NCBI GenBank assembly: GCA_020746835.1
Contig: JAGPNK010000010.1
Location: forward strand, 992,001 to 1,056,000
Direction: 5' to 3'
Length of the DNA stretch: 64,000 nucleotides
From: Stachybotrys elegans
Taxonomy: Eukaryota; Ascomycota; Sordariomycetes; Hypocreales; Stachybotryaceae
Shown: piece after piece, positions 46,690 through 55,526 of the stretch
Position numbering within the stretch: the first letter of the stretch is position 1
How the letters are laid out: each line of letters begins with the position of its first letter
The notes under the pieces: model-generated
Seen by the model: only the letters and a program-made list of their open reading frames with translations
Databases searched by the model: none
What the model was told of the DNA's origin: nothing
Made by a program: the position numbers and the translations under genes

Positions 46690-46794
46690 CTCGGCAAATT
46701 CAGAAGACTGTTCACATCATCGAGTGCTCGACTTACCTGATACTTACCTTGAGCAGCTCTAAGACTGAGAATTTATGTTTCATCACCCCCGAGA
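46690..46794 (-). ncRNA. Box C/D snoRNA candidate Z
   Basis: Inside intron 46836-46631. Box C GTGATGA 46786-46780, box D CTGA 46703-46700, terminal pairing CTCGG/CCGAG with a 5-nt spacer on the 3' side. Shared element as TTCTCAGTCTTA at 46771-46760, so D' is degenerate. A C'-like ATGATGT lies at about 46724-46718. It lacks the inserted AAGU hairpins and instead carries two internal GTAAGT donor-like sequences (46734-46750 region), which could compete in splicing. Confidence 0.62.
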
Positions 46795-46944
46795 GACAAA
46801 AGCAAATGGCCAAGAAGAAAGAAAAGAAAGACTTACTGAAGTAGTGAACAGAACCATCGACGACTTGCGGACCAAAGGGCTGTGGTTACTAGAGAAGTCA
46901 GCAAAATCTTCAAAGAATCACCAAGAGGAAGCAGTGGTCTCAAG

Positions 46945-47072
46945 TGGCTCAGAATCTGGTGTATCCAAGTAGACATCTGCACCAAAGCACTTGCTTCGGC
47001 AGGGCACTTGCCCCAAGCAGATGCCTACTGCTCATGGCAGTCGGACTGAGAAAAGTATCTCATCATCGCCAA
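46945..47072 (-). ncRNA. Box C/D snoRNA candidate A
   Basis: Inside intron 47105-46880. Box C ATGATGA 47066-47060, box D CTGA 46952-46949, terminal stem TGGC/GCCA. Shared element TTCTCAGTCCGA at 47052-47041. Inserted domain: outer stem GCATCTGC/GCAGATGT, hairpins GGGC-AAGU-GCCC (47002-47013) and CCGAAGC-AAGU-GCTTTGG (46982-46999). About 128 nt. Confidence 0.76.
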
Positions 47073-47232
47073 AGAGGAGAGAATCGAGAGGCAGGCGAGA
47101 CTTACCAAGGTGGAAGTCAAAGGTATCGAAGAGCGGTGGAGGCATCGAGGAGAGTCGAGTCGGAAATCTGCAATCACTCAAGAAGTCAGTAAGTTTTCCA
47201 GAAAGAACTTCAGAAAAAGTAGAAGGGATGAA

Positions 47233-47363
47233 TTGGCTCAGAGGGAAGAAATGCTGTCGTCCATCTGCACCAAAGCACTTGCTTCGGCAGAGCACTTGCT
47301 CCGAACAGATGGTGCTGCTCATGTGGCCGTCGGACCGAGAACCATCAAAATCATCATTGCCAA
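47233..47363 (-). ncRNA. Box C/D snoRNA candidate B
   Basis: Inside intron 47405-47168. Box C ATGATGA 47357-47351, box D CTGA 47241-47238, terminal stem TTGGC/GCCAA (47363-47359 with 47237-47233). Shared element as TTCTCGGTCCGA at 47341-47330. Inserted domain: outer stem CCATCTG/CAGATGG, hairpins GAGC-AAGU-GCTC and CCGAAGC-AAGU-GCTTTGG. About 131 nt. Confidence 0.76.
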
Positions 47364-47514
47364 AAGAATGGATGAAAGAAAGAGAAGAGAAGAGAAGACA
47401 CTTACTGACGAGGATGTGCCGGAGGACGGAAGCGAAAGGAGTGTTTCTATGGTATCCCAAAGGTCAGTGAAAACTAAAAGTCAGTCAAGGCAAAGAGAAA
47501 GGAGTGAAGTCCCG

Positions 47515-47639
47515 GCCGCTCAGATCAGTTTCTTGTCCATCTGAACCCTGGCACTTGCCAAGTAGGAGCGCATTGCTCACGATCAGATTGTGCCCAGTCA
47601 TTTGAGCACGTCAGACTGAGAAAAGCCTCATCATTGCCA
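47515..47639 (-). ncRNA. Box C/D snoRNA candidate C
   Basis: Inside intron 47682-47447. Box C ATGATGA 47634-47628, box D CTGA 47523-47520, weak terminal pairing (TGGC with GCGGC). TTCTCAGTCTGA at 47622-47611. Inserted domain: outer stem ATCTGA/TCAGAT (47583-47588 and 47539-47544), one hairpin TGGC-AAGU-GCCA (47549-47560 region) and one GAGC..GCTC with a different loop. More diverged than A, B and D. Confidence 0.68.
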
Positions 47640-47776
47640 GTGGGAAGTGAAGAAAAAGAAGAAAAAGAGAAGACGGACTTACTTGGAAGGATTTCCAAAG
47701 GCAGGAGAAGGAATCTGTGAGAGGTCAAAGTCAGCAGAATCAAGGATGGAGAAGATGGAAAAGGTGAAAGAAAGGT

Positions 47777-47903
47777 GTGGCTCAGAGTGAAAGGTGGTTG
47801 GATCTGAACCAAAGCACTTGCTTTGGCAGAGCACTTGCTCCAAACAGATCCTGCCAGTCATAGGGGCAGGTCCTCAGACTGAGAATAAAGTCATCATCGC
47901 CAC
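47777..47903 (-). ncRNA. Box C/D snoRNA candidate D
   Basis: Inside intron 47950-47715. Box C ATGATGA 47897-47891, box D CTGA 47785-47782, perfect terminal stem GTGGC/GCCAC (47903-47899 with 47781-47777). TTCTCAGTCTGA at 47885-47874 as D' guide plus D'. Inserted domain with outer stem GGATCTG/CAGATCC (arms at 47845-47851 and 47800-47806). It encloses two hairpins with AAGU loops, GAGC-AAGU-GCTC and CCAAAGC-AAGU-GCTTTGG. About 127 nt. Confidence 0.78.
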
Positions 47904-48088
47904 GAAGAGGGAGGTGAGGGAAGAAGAGAGAAGGAAAGAAGGCGACTTACCAAAGAAGAAGAAGAAGAAGAAGAAGGACGAAGGCGTCTTGAGAGACCAA
48001 GAGAAGTCGTTCCTAGAAGTGATCTCGTCAGGTATCAAAAAGTTCCAAAGGTGCAAGGGAAAACAAAAAGAAAAGACTGAGGATTTTC

Positions 48089-48153
48089 GCGGCTTCAGAC
48101 TAGGCATGTCATCAGGCCTCAGACTGAGAACCCAGCTTTTCATCATGAGCCAC
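48089..48153 (-). ncRNA. Box C/D snoRNA candidate E
   Basis: Inside intron 48206-48013. Box C ATGATGA at 48146-48140, box D CTGA at 48098-48095, terminal stem GTGGCT/AGCCGC (48153-48148 with 48094-48089). The shared element TTCTCAGTCTGA (48130-48119) follows box C; its last four bases serve as D'. A C'-like TGATGA follows D'. Short form of about 65 nt, lacking the inserted three-way junction seen in A-D, so it may resemble the ancestral unit. Target not identified. Confidence 0.7.
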
Positions 48154-48445
48154 CTCGTCAAAAAAAACAGAAAAAGCGAGAGGAAGACAAAAACGAGCGA
48201 CTTAACTTGATGATCTTCCTGACCTAAACGAAAGTCTAGACGAAGTCAGAAGAAGTCCTGAAAGCGAAGGAGGAGGAGGAGGAGGAAGAGGAAGAAGTGA
48301 TGTGATGTGGAAGAAAGAAGTGAAGAAGTGGAAGGCGAAGGACTAGGAGGGGGACTCACTAGTAAAGAGAGGGGAGGGAGAGGACTCACCTCGGATGAGG
48401 AAGGAAGGAAAGAAAGAAAGAAGGGTAAGTTGGGGGGGAGGGGAG

Positions 48446-48453
48446 ATATTTAT
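48446..48453 (-). promoter_or_regulatory. TATA-like element of the snoRNA host
   Basis: ATAAATAT on the minus strand, followed within 60 nt by the CT-rich putative first exon and its GTGAGT donor at 48389. Confidence 0.5.
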
Positions 48454-48454
48454 G

Positions 48455-49627
48455 GGAAAGGGAGCAGGGCAGCGAGGGGCGAGTGATCTGGGAGGCATGC
48501 TTCGTTTGAACGATATATCATTGAAGAAAATAGGAACAGCTGCAGGAAAATAGGAACCGACGAATGAGAATGCAGGGTCAGTGTTTGCATTTTCCACGGC
48601 ACGAGCACAATACGTCAGAATCTTCTAGCTCGTGCCGTTGGTTCCGTGATTCACCAGGAGAGGGGACGTGTAGAGGCTGTGGCAGCTGGCAGGCCGTTGG
48701 TGGGAGACGAGGTATCCGTCCTGGAGCTGGCAGACGCACCATCCCATGCCCACATACGCCCTGCCATACAAGCCCATGGTGATGCTGGTTACGAGATTGT
48801 CGAGAACGAGAATATGCTGCTGAAGCTGCAAAGCAGACTTTGGGATATCATGATACTTCTTCTTGCTCAACTCATGGTTACACGGTGCTGCAAACCATAT
48901 GCGAGTGCCAACATACCAATATATCCCTTTGTAGCACGCCCTCCTCGATCTGCAAGACCCTGAAGATCATCACACGCAACGACAGGTCTGGGCCTTGCAG
49001 ATCCATGACCCTGGAGGCCATCATGGGTTCGTGGGTCAACGGGAGCCAGCTCGGAACTTTTACCCGCAGCCCCTACCTCCAGCTCCAACTCCGAGCCAGC
49101 ACTAGGGCGAGCACGTATGACGTGACAAACCTGCTCGCCTGAGCCTCAGACCCACTCTGAACAGCAATATGCATCAAAAGGTAGTCTCATGACGAGGACT
49201 AGGCTGCTTGGTGGGTACGTAGCGGCGAGGGGGGGCTGGGTGCCTGGTCAGGTTGACAGGGGGGAGGGATGTGGTGGGCGAGGAGGGTGGTGGGAGAGGA
49301 GGAGGGTGGGCGAAGGAGGGAGGGAGGGGGGAAGGTGGTGCTGGGGCCCTCGGGGGAGTGGGAGCTGGTGATGGTGGCATTTGGGGAGGAAGATTGCTGG
49401 GCAGGATCGTGTGTTTGACATAGTTGGTATAGCATCATGTTCGCTACGTAGCAATAGATAGACATGAAGCAAATCATCTATTTGTTTCCCATGTTATATC
49501 CCGTCCGTCTCGTCATGTTCACAGGAAGAGTCAAGTCGACGGCATGAGCAGGCACACAACTTCAAGAGAAAGCTCACCATCACGGCAGTACAGTCATTTG
49601 CATAGCATCAAGAGTAAAGGACTGCAA
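48455..49627. other. Intergenic, G-rich and C-rich strand bias
   Basis: No supported gene. 49215-49400 is strongly G-rich on the plus strand (GGGGGGAGGG, GGAGGAGGGTGG tracts) and makes long Pro-rich frames on the minus strand that I treat as composition artefacts. Confidence 0.45.
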
Positions 49628-50046
49628 TCAACTTGTCATTCTCCCCCTGAAATCTATCTTGAAGTCGTCTCTCTGCAGTGAACCATTCTCCCGAGACTCG
49701 TGTTTGTGCTCAAACGGCGTTGGAATCATCACCCTCCCTCTGCCTGTTACCACGATGAAAGGCTCTTCGTTGCAGGAAATACTCCCACATGGCTTGCAGG
49801 AACCACACAACCCTTTGTAGAATAGTGCGTACCATGGTGCTCGGGAATCTTCGTCGTCGTTGGGTGTTGGGCAAGCAAAGGACTGCAGTTCGGAGAACTT
49901 CGCGGGGTCAACAGCGTTAGGCTGGTATATTTCGTCTCGAGGCTCGTAGGGAATCGACAGATCGAGAAGGGACGACGATTTGGGCCGGCTTTGGGACGTT
50001 TGGGACGACGGGCGCGGTTCTGGTTCGTTTGCAAACTTGGATCGCA
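49628..50046 (-). CDS. Possible C-terminal exon of a hypothetical protein
   Basis: Open frame of about 139 codons after a well-formed acceptor (TGTACTAACTTTCTGGTGTTGTAG before 50047, with a consensus branch). The reading LRSKFANEPEPRP, then DLSIPYEPRDEIYQP, APWYALFYKGLCGSCKPCG and FRGRMTS looks protein-like, with a small Cys cluster. I could not find an upstream exon whose phase fits and that contains an ATG; the frame at 50099-50431 joins in the wrong phase. Not recognised. Confidence 0.3.
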
Positions 50047-51384
50047 ACCTACAACACCAGAAAGTTAGTACAACAGCCTCCCTCAGGAGTTCATCTTTTC
50101 AAGGAGCAATATCACTGACTTGATCGAATGAAAAACACCACAGAGCTCCCGCTATGGTTCTCAGATGCTCCTCGGTCGGTAATCTTGGGACTTGTGATGG
50201 GGCCCTGACGTGGCAGAGACGGCAGTGTCGATATAAAAGGAAGTCGTCAAACGAGCAGAGAGGCTGTGGAAACAAGTGTGGTGAAAGAGTCGTTTGGCGA
50301 GAATCAAACCGACGTGACCTTGTTGGGCGAGGGAATGTGTACTGGAAGACGGTGGCAAAGTACGAGGTCAAACTACAAGGGGCTGGAGCTGCCGTTTGGC
50401 CGTGGTCTAAGCTCACAAACATCACGAACAAAGCAATATGGAGATGTTTGTTTCCAATTTCTACGTCTTCCCTTCTCAGGGAGGAATGTTGGTTCTGCCC
50501 AGAAGCAAAATGCTTCTTTGGGCGAACAGCAGCAACAGAATCGCACGCAGCAGCTCTGCGAACAAGACAAGATCCGAGACGGGCCAGCCTACATCCAGGT
50601 AGAATCCATCAACCAATGAATCTCGCAAGCCAATTTTCACTACTGAGTCAACGTGGCTGCAATGCCACTTCTCTTCTTACAAGCTACGAGTGAATGGACA
50701 TGCATCAATCTGCTGTGGTGACTTTGTGGGCTCCATGGCACCCAATCCACGCCCACCAGGAAGGATACCACATATCACGTTCTGCCTAGGAGGCATGGGC
50801 AACAGGCCCAGACATGGAGGGCTGTGGCTCTCGTGCCGGCAGCTCGCCCAATCCCCCCTTGGAAAATCCCTGTGACGTGAAATATCAGGCAGCCAATAGG
50901 AGCGGGGCGTGTGCCAGGATAAAGAGAAAACAAATGCTGCACACCTTTTTCAACATAGAGGCTGGGCGTGGGTGGACTGCCAGCAGTGATCTGGCGCACG
51001 GCGGGCCGACCTACCTCACTTTCTACCAGCTGCCACGCTTTTCCCTCCGACATCCTCACTGGCAGCGCCAAAAATTCGTTTGATTTTCACGATCCACGCA
51101 CAAACCTTCTCAAGAATAGAAGTCCGGTTGCAATAAATAGTCATGATGGGCATGCCAGCATGATAGTTTTCTCGGGGCCCAGCCGGGGTGGTGCGGATGT
51201 TTTGCATTCTAGTTGCGTAACGCGAGGTCAAACGCCCGGAACTCATGTCCTAGGGCCAGCACAAGTCCAAACTCACGAATGGAGGCAGATGGAGCTTCCG
51301 GAAAACTTGAAGAGTAGTAGGTATCATTATATTACTCGTAAATTTCTATGCTCGTCCATTTTTCTTTTTCCCTTTTCCTCCCCT
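50047..51384. other. Intergenic / possible upstream exons of the 49.6-50.0 kb frame
   Basis: About 1.3 kb. The left part may hold 5' exons of the uncertain minus-strand gene; a 179-codon plus-strand frame (50154-50693) overlaps it and lacks support. The right part is the 3' flank of the dehydrogenase. Confidence 0.4.
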
Positions 51385-52184
51385 CTACACGGCCATGCCT
51401 CCGTTGACCAGCATCGTCTGGCCCGTCACCCAAGAGCTGTCCTCGCTGCAGAGGAACTTGATGACGCTGGCAATCTCGTCGGGCTCGCCGAGGCGGTTGT
51501 TGGGGTTGGCCGCCTTGATGCCGTTGATCATGGCCTCGGGCTTGCCCTTGAAGAAGAGCTCCGTGGCCGTCGGGCCGGGGGCCACGCAGTTGACCGTGAT
51601 GCCGTTGGCGGCGAGGCCCTTGCTCATGACGCGAGTCATCTGCTCGATGGCTCCCTTGGTGGCGGCGTAGAGGAGGTAGGCGGGCGCGACGGCGGAGAAG
51701 TGGCAGACGGTGCTAGAGACGAGGATGACGCGGGAGCCGCGGGGCATGTGAGGAACGGCTTTCTGTAAGCACCGAATTAGCAAAGCGTTTCTCCGCGTAC
51801 AGATGTTGGGACAGGACGTACCTGGACCAGGAAGTAAGGTCCCTTGACATTCATAGCAAAAGTCTCATCGAAATCCGCCTCGGTGGTGTTGTCAACTCCA
51901 CGCATGGGCAGGACACCAGCATTGGCCAGGACGGTATCGATCTTGCCAAACTTGGCGACGGCAGCGTCGACGAGCGTCTGGACGCCCTCAATCGTGGAGG
52001 CGTCGGCCTGGACGGCAAGGGCGCGGTCGGAGCCGATGGACTCGACCAGGGCGTTAGCGGCGTCGGTGCTGGACTTGTAGTTGATGACGACGCTGGCACC
52101 GTCCTTGGCGACGCGCTCGGCGCAGGCCTTGCCGATGCCCTGGGAGGCGCCCGTGATGAGGATGACTTTGCCGGCGAGAGACAT
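51385..52184 (-). CDS. Short-chain dehydrogenase/reductase
   Basis: Classical SDR, 246 residues, two exons (52184-51822, 51762-51385) with a 59-bp phase-0 intron. NAD(P)-dependent oxidoreductase. The N-terminus MSLAGKVILITGASQGIG carries the TGxxxGxG cofactor loop, followed by LANAG (NAG motif), the catalytic Ser in VILVSSTVCHF, and the YxxxK pair in YAATKG. Next are VNCVAPGPTATELF and the C-terminal WVTGQTMLVNGG. The region after the basic position (VVINYKSSTDAAN) resembles NADP-preferring glucose-dehydrogenase-like or 3-ketoacyl-ACP-reductase-like SDRs. Substrate unknown. A TATAAAAGG lies about 145 bp upstream. Confidence 0.92.
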
Positions 52185-52326
52185 GGTGGTGTGTGTTGTT
52201 ATTGGAATGTTGGGCGTTGGGCGTTGGGTGTTGGGCTTTGTGGACAGGTGATGGAGTGTTGGAGGCGGGATGGTGATCTTGGAGATTGTCAGTCGAGAGA
52301 GAGTCTGGCGAGCAGAGAGAAGCAGA

Positions 52327-52335
52327 CCTTTTATA
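52327..52335 (-). promoter_or_regulatory. TATA box of the SDR gene
   Basis: TATAAAAGG on the minus strand about 143 bp before the start codon at 52184. Confidence 0.65.
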
Positions 52336-54307
52336 TGCGTTTCCCATCGCCCTCCTCAAACATGATGGCACCAGAAGTCCTGGCCTGACCCCGCCGGCGA
52401 CCCGTCGTTGGGAGACGAGCCGGACCTTGAGGGTGCATGTGGTGGATCGCGACGACAGGCCAGGCGAGCCAATAGAGAGCTGGACCGGCCAGTGATCTGC
52501 GTCGGAGTTTGAGCCTCGCCTCCAAGACCAGGGTCGGGCTGTCGGGTCTAGGCTCAGTTCTGGGTGCCTTTATCTCCGACCGGCTCTGGCTGCCAACCGA
52601 GACACGCCCAGCATCGCCGAGAGGGTGGAGGTGCCGGATGCCGTTCTGCACTAGGCTGTCTCGGAGGCTGCAGCTTCCATGGTGGCCTTGTCTGAGTAGA
52701 TGGTTCAAGTGAATTGCCGGCAGAGAGGGTTCATGGATTACGAGCTCTTTGGGTCTGGCAGCGTCCCGCTTCAGTTGCTTACTCGGGTCCGGACACGACT
52801 TGGCACGCTCCAATGAGCCCACACGAACCAAAACACCAGCCAGATAGGTAGCACGGATTATCAGTCCAGGTTTGATCAATACGTCACGATAAATTTGGTT
52901 TGTGTGTTTAAGCAATGAGTGCACAAATGCTTGGTACTGCCTGTTGGGCGAAGCAATTATTATCGGGAGGAAATGTTGCCACCAACCAAATAGTCCACCC
53001 AACACTTGGATTCACTTAATTTGGATGGCCCAAAAGCTCCCTGAATTCACCCACGGCCAAGAAAGAAATGTGAATATCTTGCAGAAAGGCCCAGCCTTGT
53101 GGTAGCCCTGCAGAAGGTGAAAGCTTGTTTCCTACCAGACCCCAGCGGCCGAGACATCCAATAGATACCATCTAGGGTAGGTTGCCATGTGTGGGAGCAG
53201 GGGCTCGGCTCGACACGCTGGCCAGCGACAGGCCTCGAGAAGCCGGTGAGCGGCCTCTGGCTGCTAATCCATGAATTAATTACACATGCAGGTTTGGCAT
53301 GGAAAAGTGGGAAACCGCCAAAAGAATGCCAACAGTACCTGAAGTACACAGATGCCTGTGACTGCAAAGACCATCATATCCCGTGTAATCGTGCGAGATG
53401 ATTTCTACAACAAGAGAAGGACGAAAGCATTACTGTCGGGCTGGACCATGCCAGCTTTCTGCAATGGTACAACAAGAAGCCTTGCGTCTCTTCGTTGCCC
53501 CCCACTGGCAGCTACCGTGCTGTCTTTATCCATCTCCACGTGCCAACACTGCCGTGGTCCATGCCTGGCACACGATCCACACACACTCCTCCCTTCCCCT
53601 AACGGTAAACAGGCAGTCGATTCCTTGGCCACATGGCTTGACGAGATTCCACATCAGATTATGCTTTGTGTACCTGATTAGTATGCTCGACTCCTTCAGC
53701 AGCCTCAGATTTGACCCAAAGAGACTCAGCATTAGCCAAACCCTCATGGAAGCTCGACTTCTTGCCACCACGGGGCGGAAAACAGGTGGCATCCTTGATA
53801 CCATCCACTCTCTTGGCACAAGAATCAGCATTCAAGGTGTACAGGAAAGGAGAAAATGATTCCTGCAGCGGTTCGTATCGAAATACCGTAACCATCTGTT
53901 GCTAACCATCGGCTTGCCGTCTTAGACTCATCGGCCTCCCAAGAAAACTCGAAACGTTCTCCCATTCCCTCACACGACGTCCGCCACGAAGAATACAAAG
54001 ATCAACACACGGATATCACCTCCGTCCGCCTCCCGGACCCAGAGGCTCAAAAGCGCAGCAAGTCGAAGTGAAATGACAGTTCCCACATCCAAGGTAAATA
54101 TCCCTTTCAAAGCTACGAGAAACACCATTTCCAAAGTTAGAGCATCTGTCTGACAATGAATACCAAATCAGCATGATAACTGCGATAGATCCTCCCTCAT
54201 CTCCCCAAAGCCATGCCCTCAACCACCGATAAACCACTACCGGCCTGTAAAACCCAAGACTTCAACCCAACACACTCCCATCACCACGCTCAAAGGCCCT
54301 CAGCACT
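52336..54307. other. Intergenic
   Basis: About 2 kb, no supported gene. Frames at 52331-53005 (minus) and 53398-53859 (plus) have no recognisable motif, no splice support and many rare-looking residues. Confidence 0.5.
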
Positions 54308-55444
54308 CTAAAATATCGCCAGTGCGTTCGGCGGGGAAGCAACCAGGCCAGGATGGTTCAGCGGCGCAGAGGTAAGCATAAACGAATACCTGCCCGTCTT
54401 GCCGCAGTACTCAGCGAGCCTGCTCAAGTCCCAGAACTCGCCAATCGACATGCCAAAGCCTGCCAGAAGATACGGGTGAAGCACTACGCAGTCGCTCGTC
54501 AGCTCAACAATCGTCCAGCAGGGGTTCCGAGACGCATTTACCAAGATCTGCCATGGTCCCCTCGGTGCCGTCGGGCTTGAGAGGAGGAAATGCCTCGAAA
54601 GCCGGAGAGTCGGACGCCACTGCCGCGAACCGCTTGTTCCAGATCCAGCGGGCCGTATCCTCGCACCCGTGGACGCCAGCCAGCTTCCCCGAGGCCATCT
54701 TTGTGAAAACCTCGGGCGCCGGCTTGTCGAAAACCTCGGTAGCCCCCGTCCGAACCAGAAGCACATCGCCCGGCCGGAAATCGACGCCCTGATGAGCAGC
54801 ACACGCCTCCAGCTCCTCCACCGTGATGCGGACAGCGTCGAAAGCGTGAAACGCAATACCCTTGGCGTCGGCGTACGCCTTGTAGTCGAGGAGGACGCCG
54901 CGGCCCACGAGGCAGCCACGCGAGTGCCAGTGGTCGAGGCTGGGAAGCTTGTTCCCGACTGTGCTCTCCACGCGGAGCGATTCATGCGTTGGCTTGGAGC
55001 CGTTGTAGCCCAGCGAGGAGGGCTGGTGCTGGAAATGGCAGAGGCTGTCCCACTGGCTACTGCACTGCGTGTTGAACGTCAACTCGTCGTCCCAGGCGGA
55101 TATATCGCCCACGCCCAGGGCAGCCATGGACTCTGAGATTGCGATGGGCGTATGCTCGGCTGGCTTGCGTCCAGGCAAAGGGATCTTGGCCAAGGCGTTG
55201 ATGGGCCAGCTGCTACACGTAAGCCAAGGCACTTCTAGACGCTAGAATCTCAAAGGACTAACTTGAGGGAAATCGATATGCCGTCCTTGACTTCCTTCGA
55301 AGCCGCCTTTACGACTTCAGGCGTGAGAAAGTTGAGTGTTCCGAGAACATCCTTCTCCCCGTCCCGGTCAAATACTTTCCAGGCATAGCCTTGAGGCAAG
55401 CCATCGAGCTTGGGAAGCTGATCAAAGTCAGGCACAGAACTCAT
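54308..55444 (-). CDS. Metal-dependent cyclase (kynurenine formamidase-like family)
   Basis: Three exons (55444-55263, 55209-54542, 54483-54308), introns 55262-55210 and 54541-54484; 341 residues. The putative-cyclase family hydrolyses amides, lactones or related C-N/C-O bonds with a metal bound by an HxGTHxDxPxH-like motif. In this fungal branch the motif is modified: QWDSLCHFQHQ lies where H-x-D-x-x-x-H is expected. Other family marks are RGCLVGRGVLLDY, the segment FRPGDVLLVRTG, HGCEDTARWIWNKRFAAVASDSPAFEAFP, and the C-terminal LHPYLLAGFGMSIGEFWDL with VASPPNALAIF. Intron 1 ends TAGCAG, so two acceptors 3 nt apart are possible. I chose the downstream one because it gives SLNWPINA, the usual family reading, rather than SLNSWPINA. 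The TATA at 55526-55517 is close upstream. The SDR gene lies 2 kb away on the same strand. Confidence 0.85.
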
Positions 55445-55516
55445 AACGTCCAAATGTCGTGGCAAGAAGTGGGATGGTGAGAAAGCCCTCGAACATCAGG
55501 CACCTCTTCCCCCCCT

Positions 55517-55526
55517 CCTTTTTATA
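55517..55526 (-). promoter_or_regulatory. TATA box of the cyclase gene
   Basis: TATAAAAAGG on the minus strand about 75 bp upstream of the start at 55444. Confidence 0.6.

Larger units (their letters stand above)
46400..48440 (-). ncRNA. Multi-intron snoRNA host transcript (no recognisable protein)
   Basis: Minus-strand spliced locus defined by a ladder of consensus donors and acceptors. Introns (high to low coordinate): 48389-48224, 48206-48013, 47950-47715, 47682-47447, 47405-47168, 47105-46880, 46836-46631, 46601-46537. Exons between them are 17-62 nt and pyrimidine-rich (for example 48012-47951, 47714-47683, 47446-47406, 47167-47106, 46879-46837, 46630-46602). Donors are GTAAGT or GTGAGT except GTTAAG at 48206; branch-like CTGAC or CTAAC precede most AGs. 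Six of the introns carry box C/D RNAs, listed next. The first exon (about 48430-48390) is CT-rich after a TATA-like box at 48446-48453, like the 5'-terminal oligopyrimidine leaders of other snoRNA hosts. I find no ORF across the exons. The 3' end is not visible and is set loosely near 46400. Host genes of this kind are known in fungi; this one is notable for paralogous content. Confidence 0.72.

Noticed and set aside
46940..47910. CRISPR-like direct repeats (AGCACTTGCT boxes about 270-290 bp apart)
   Set aside because: Eukaryotic context, spacing far too long, and the repeats are fully explained as paired arms inside duplicated intronic RNAs.
46775..48210. Plus-strand Lys/Glu/Arg-rich open frames across the snoRNA host
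   Set aside because: Antisense reading of pyrimidine-rich introns and exons; no splice signals on the plus strand and no domain.
49174..49477. Proline-rich minus-strand frames
   Set aside because: Produced by a G-rich low-complexity tract on the plus strand.
50154..50693. 179-codon plus-strand frame
   Set aside because: Overlaps a minus-strand region with a strong acceptor; composition is Arg/Cys/Trp-rich noise.
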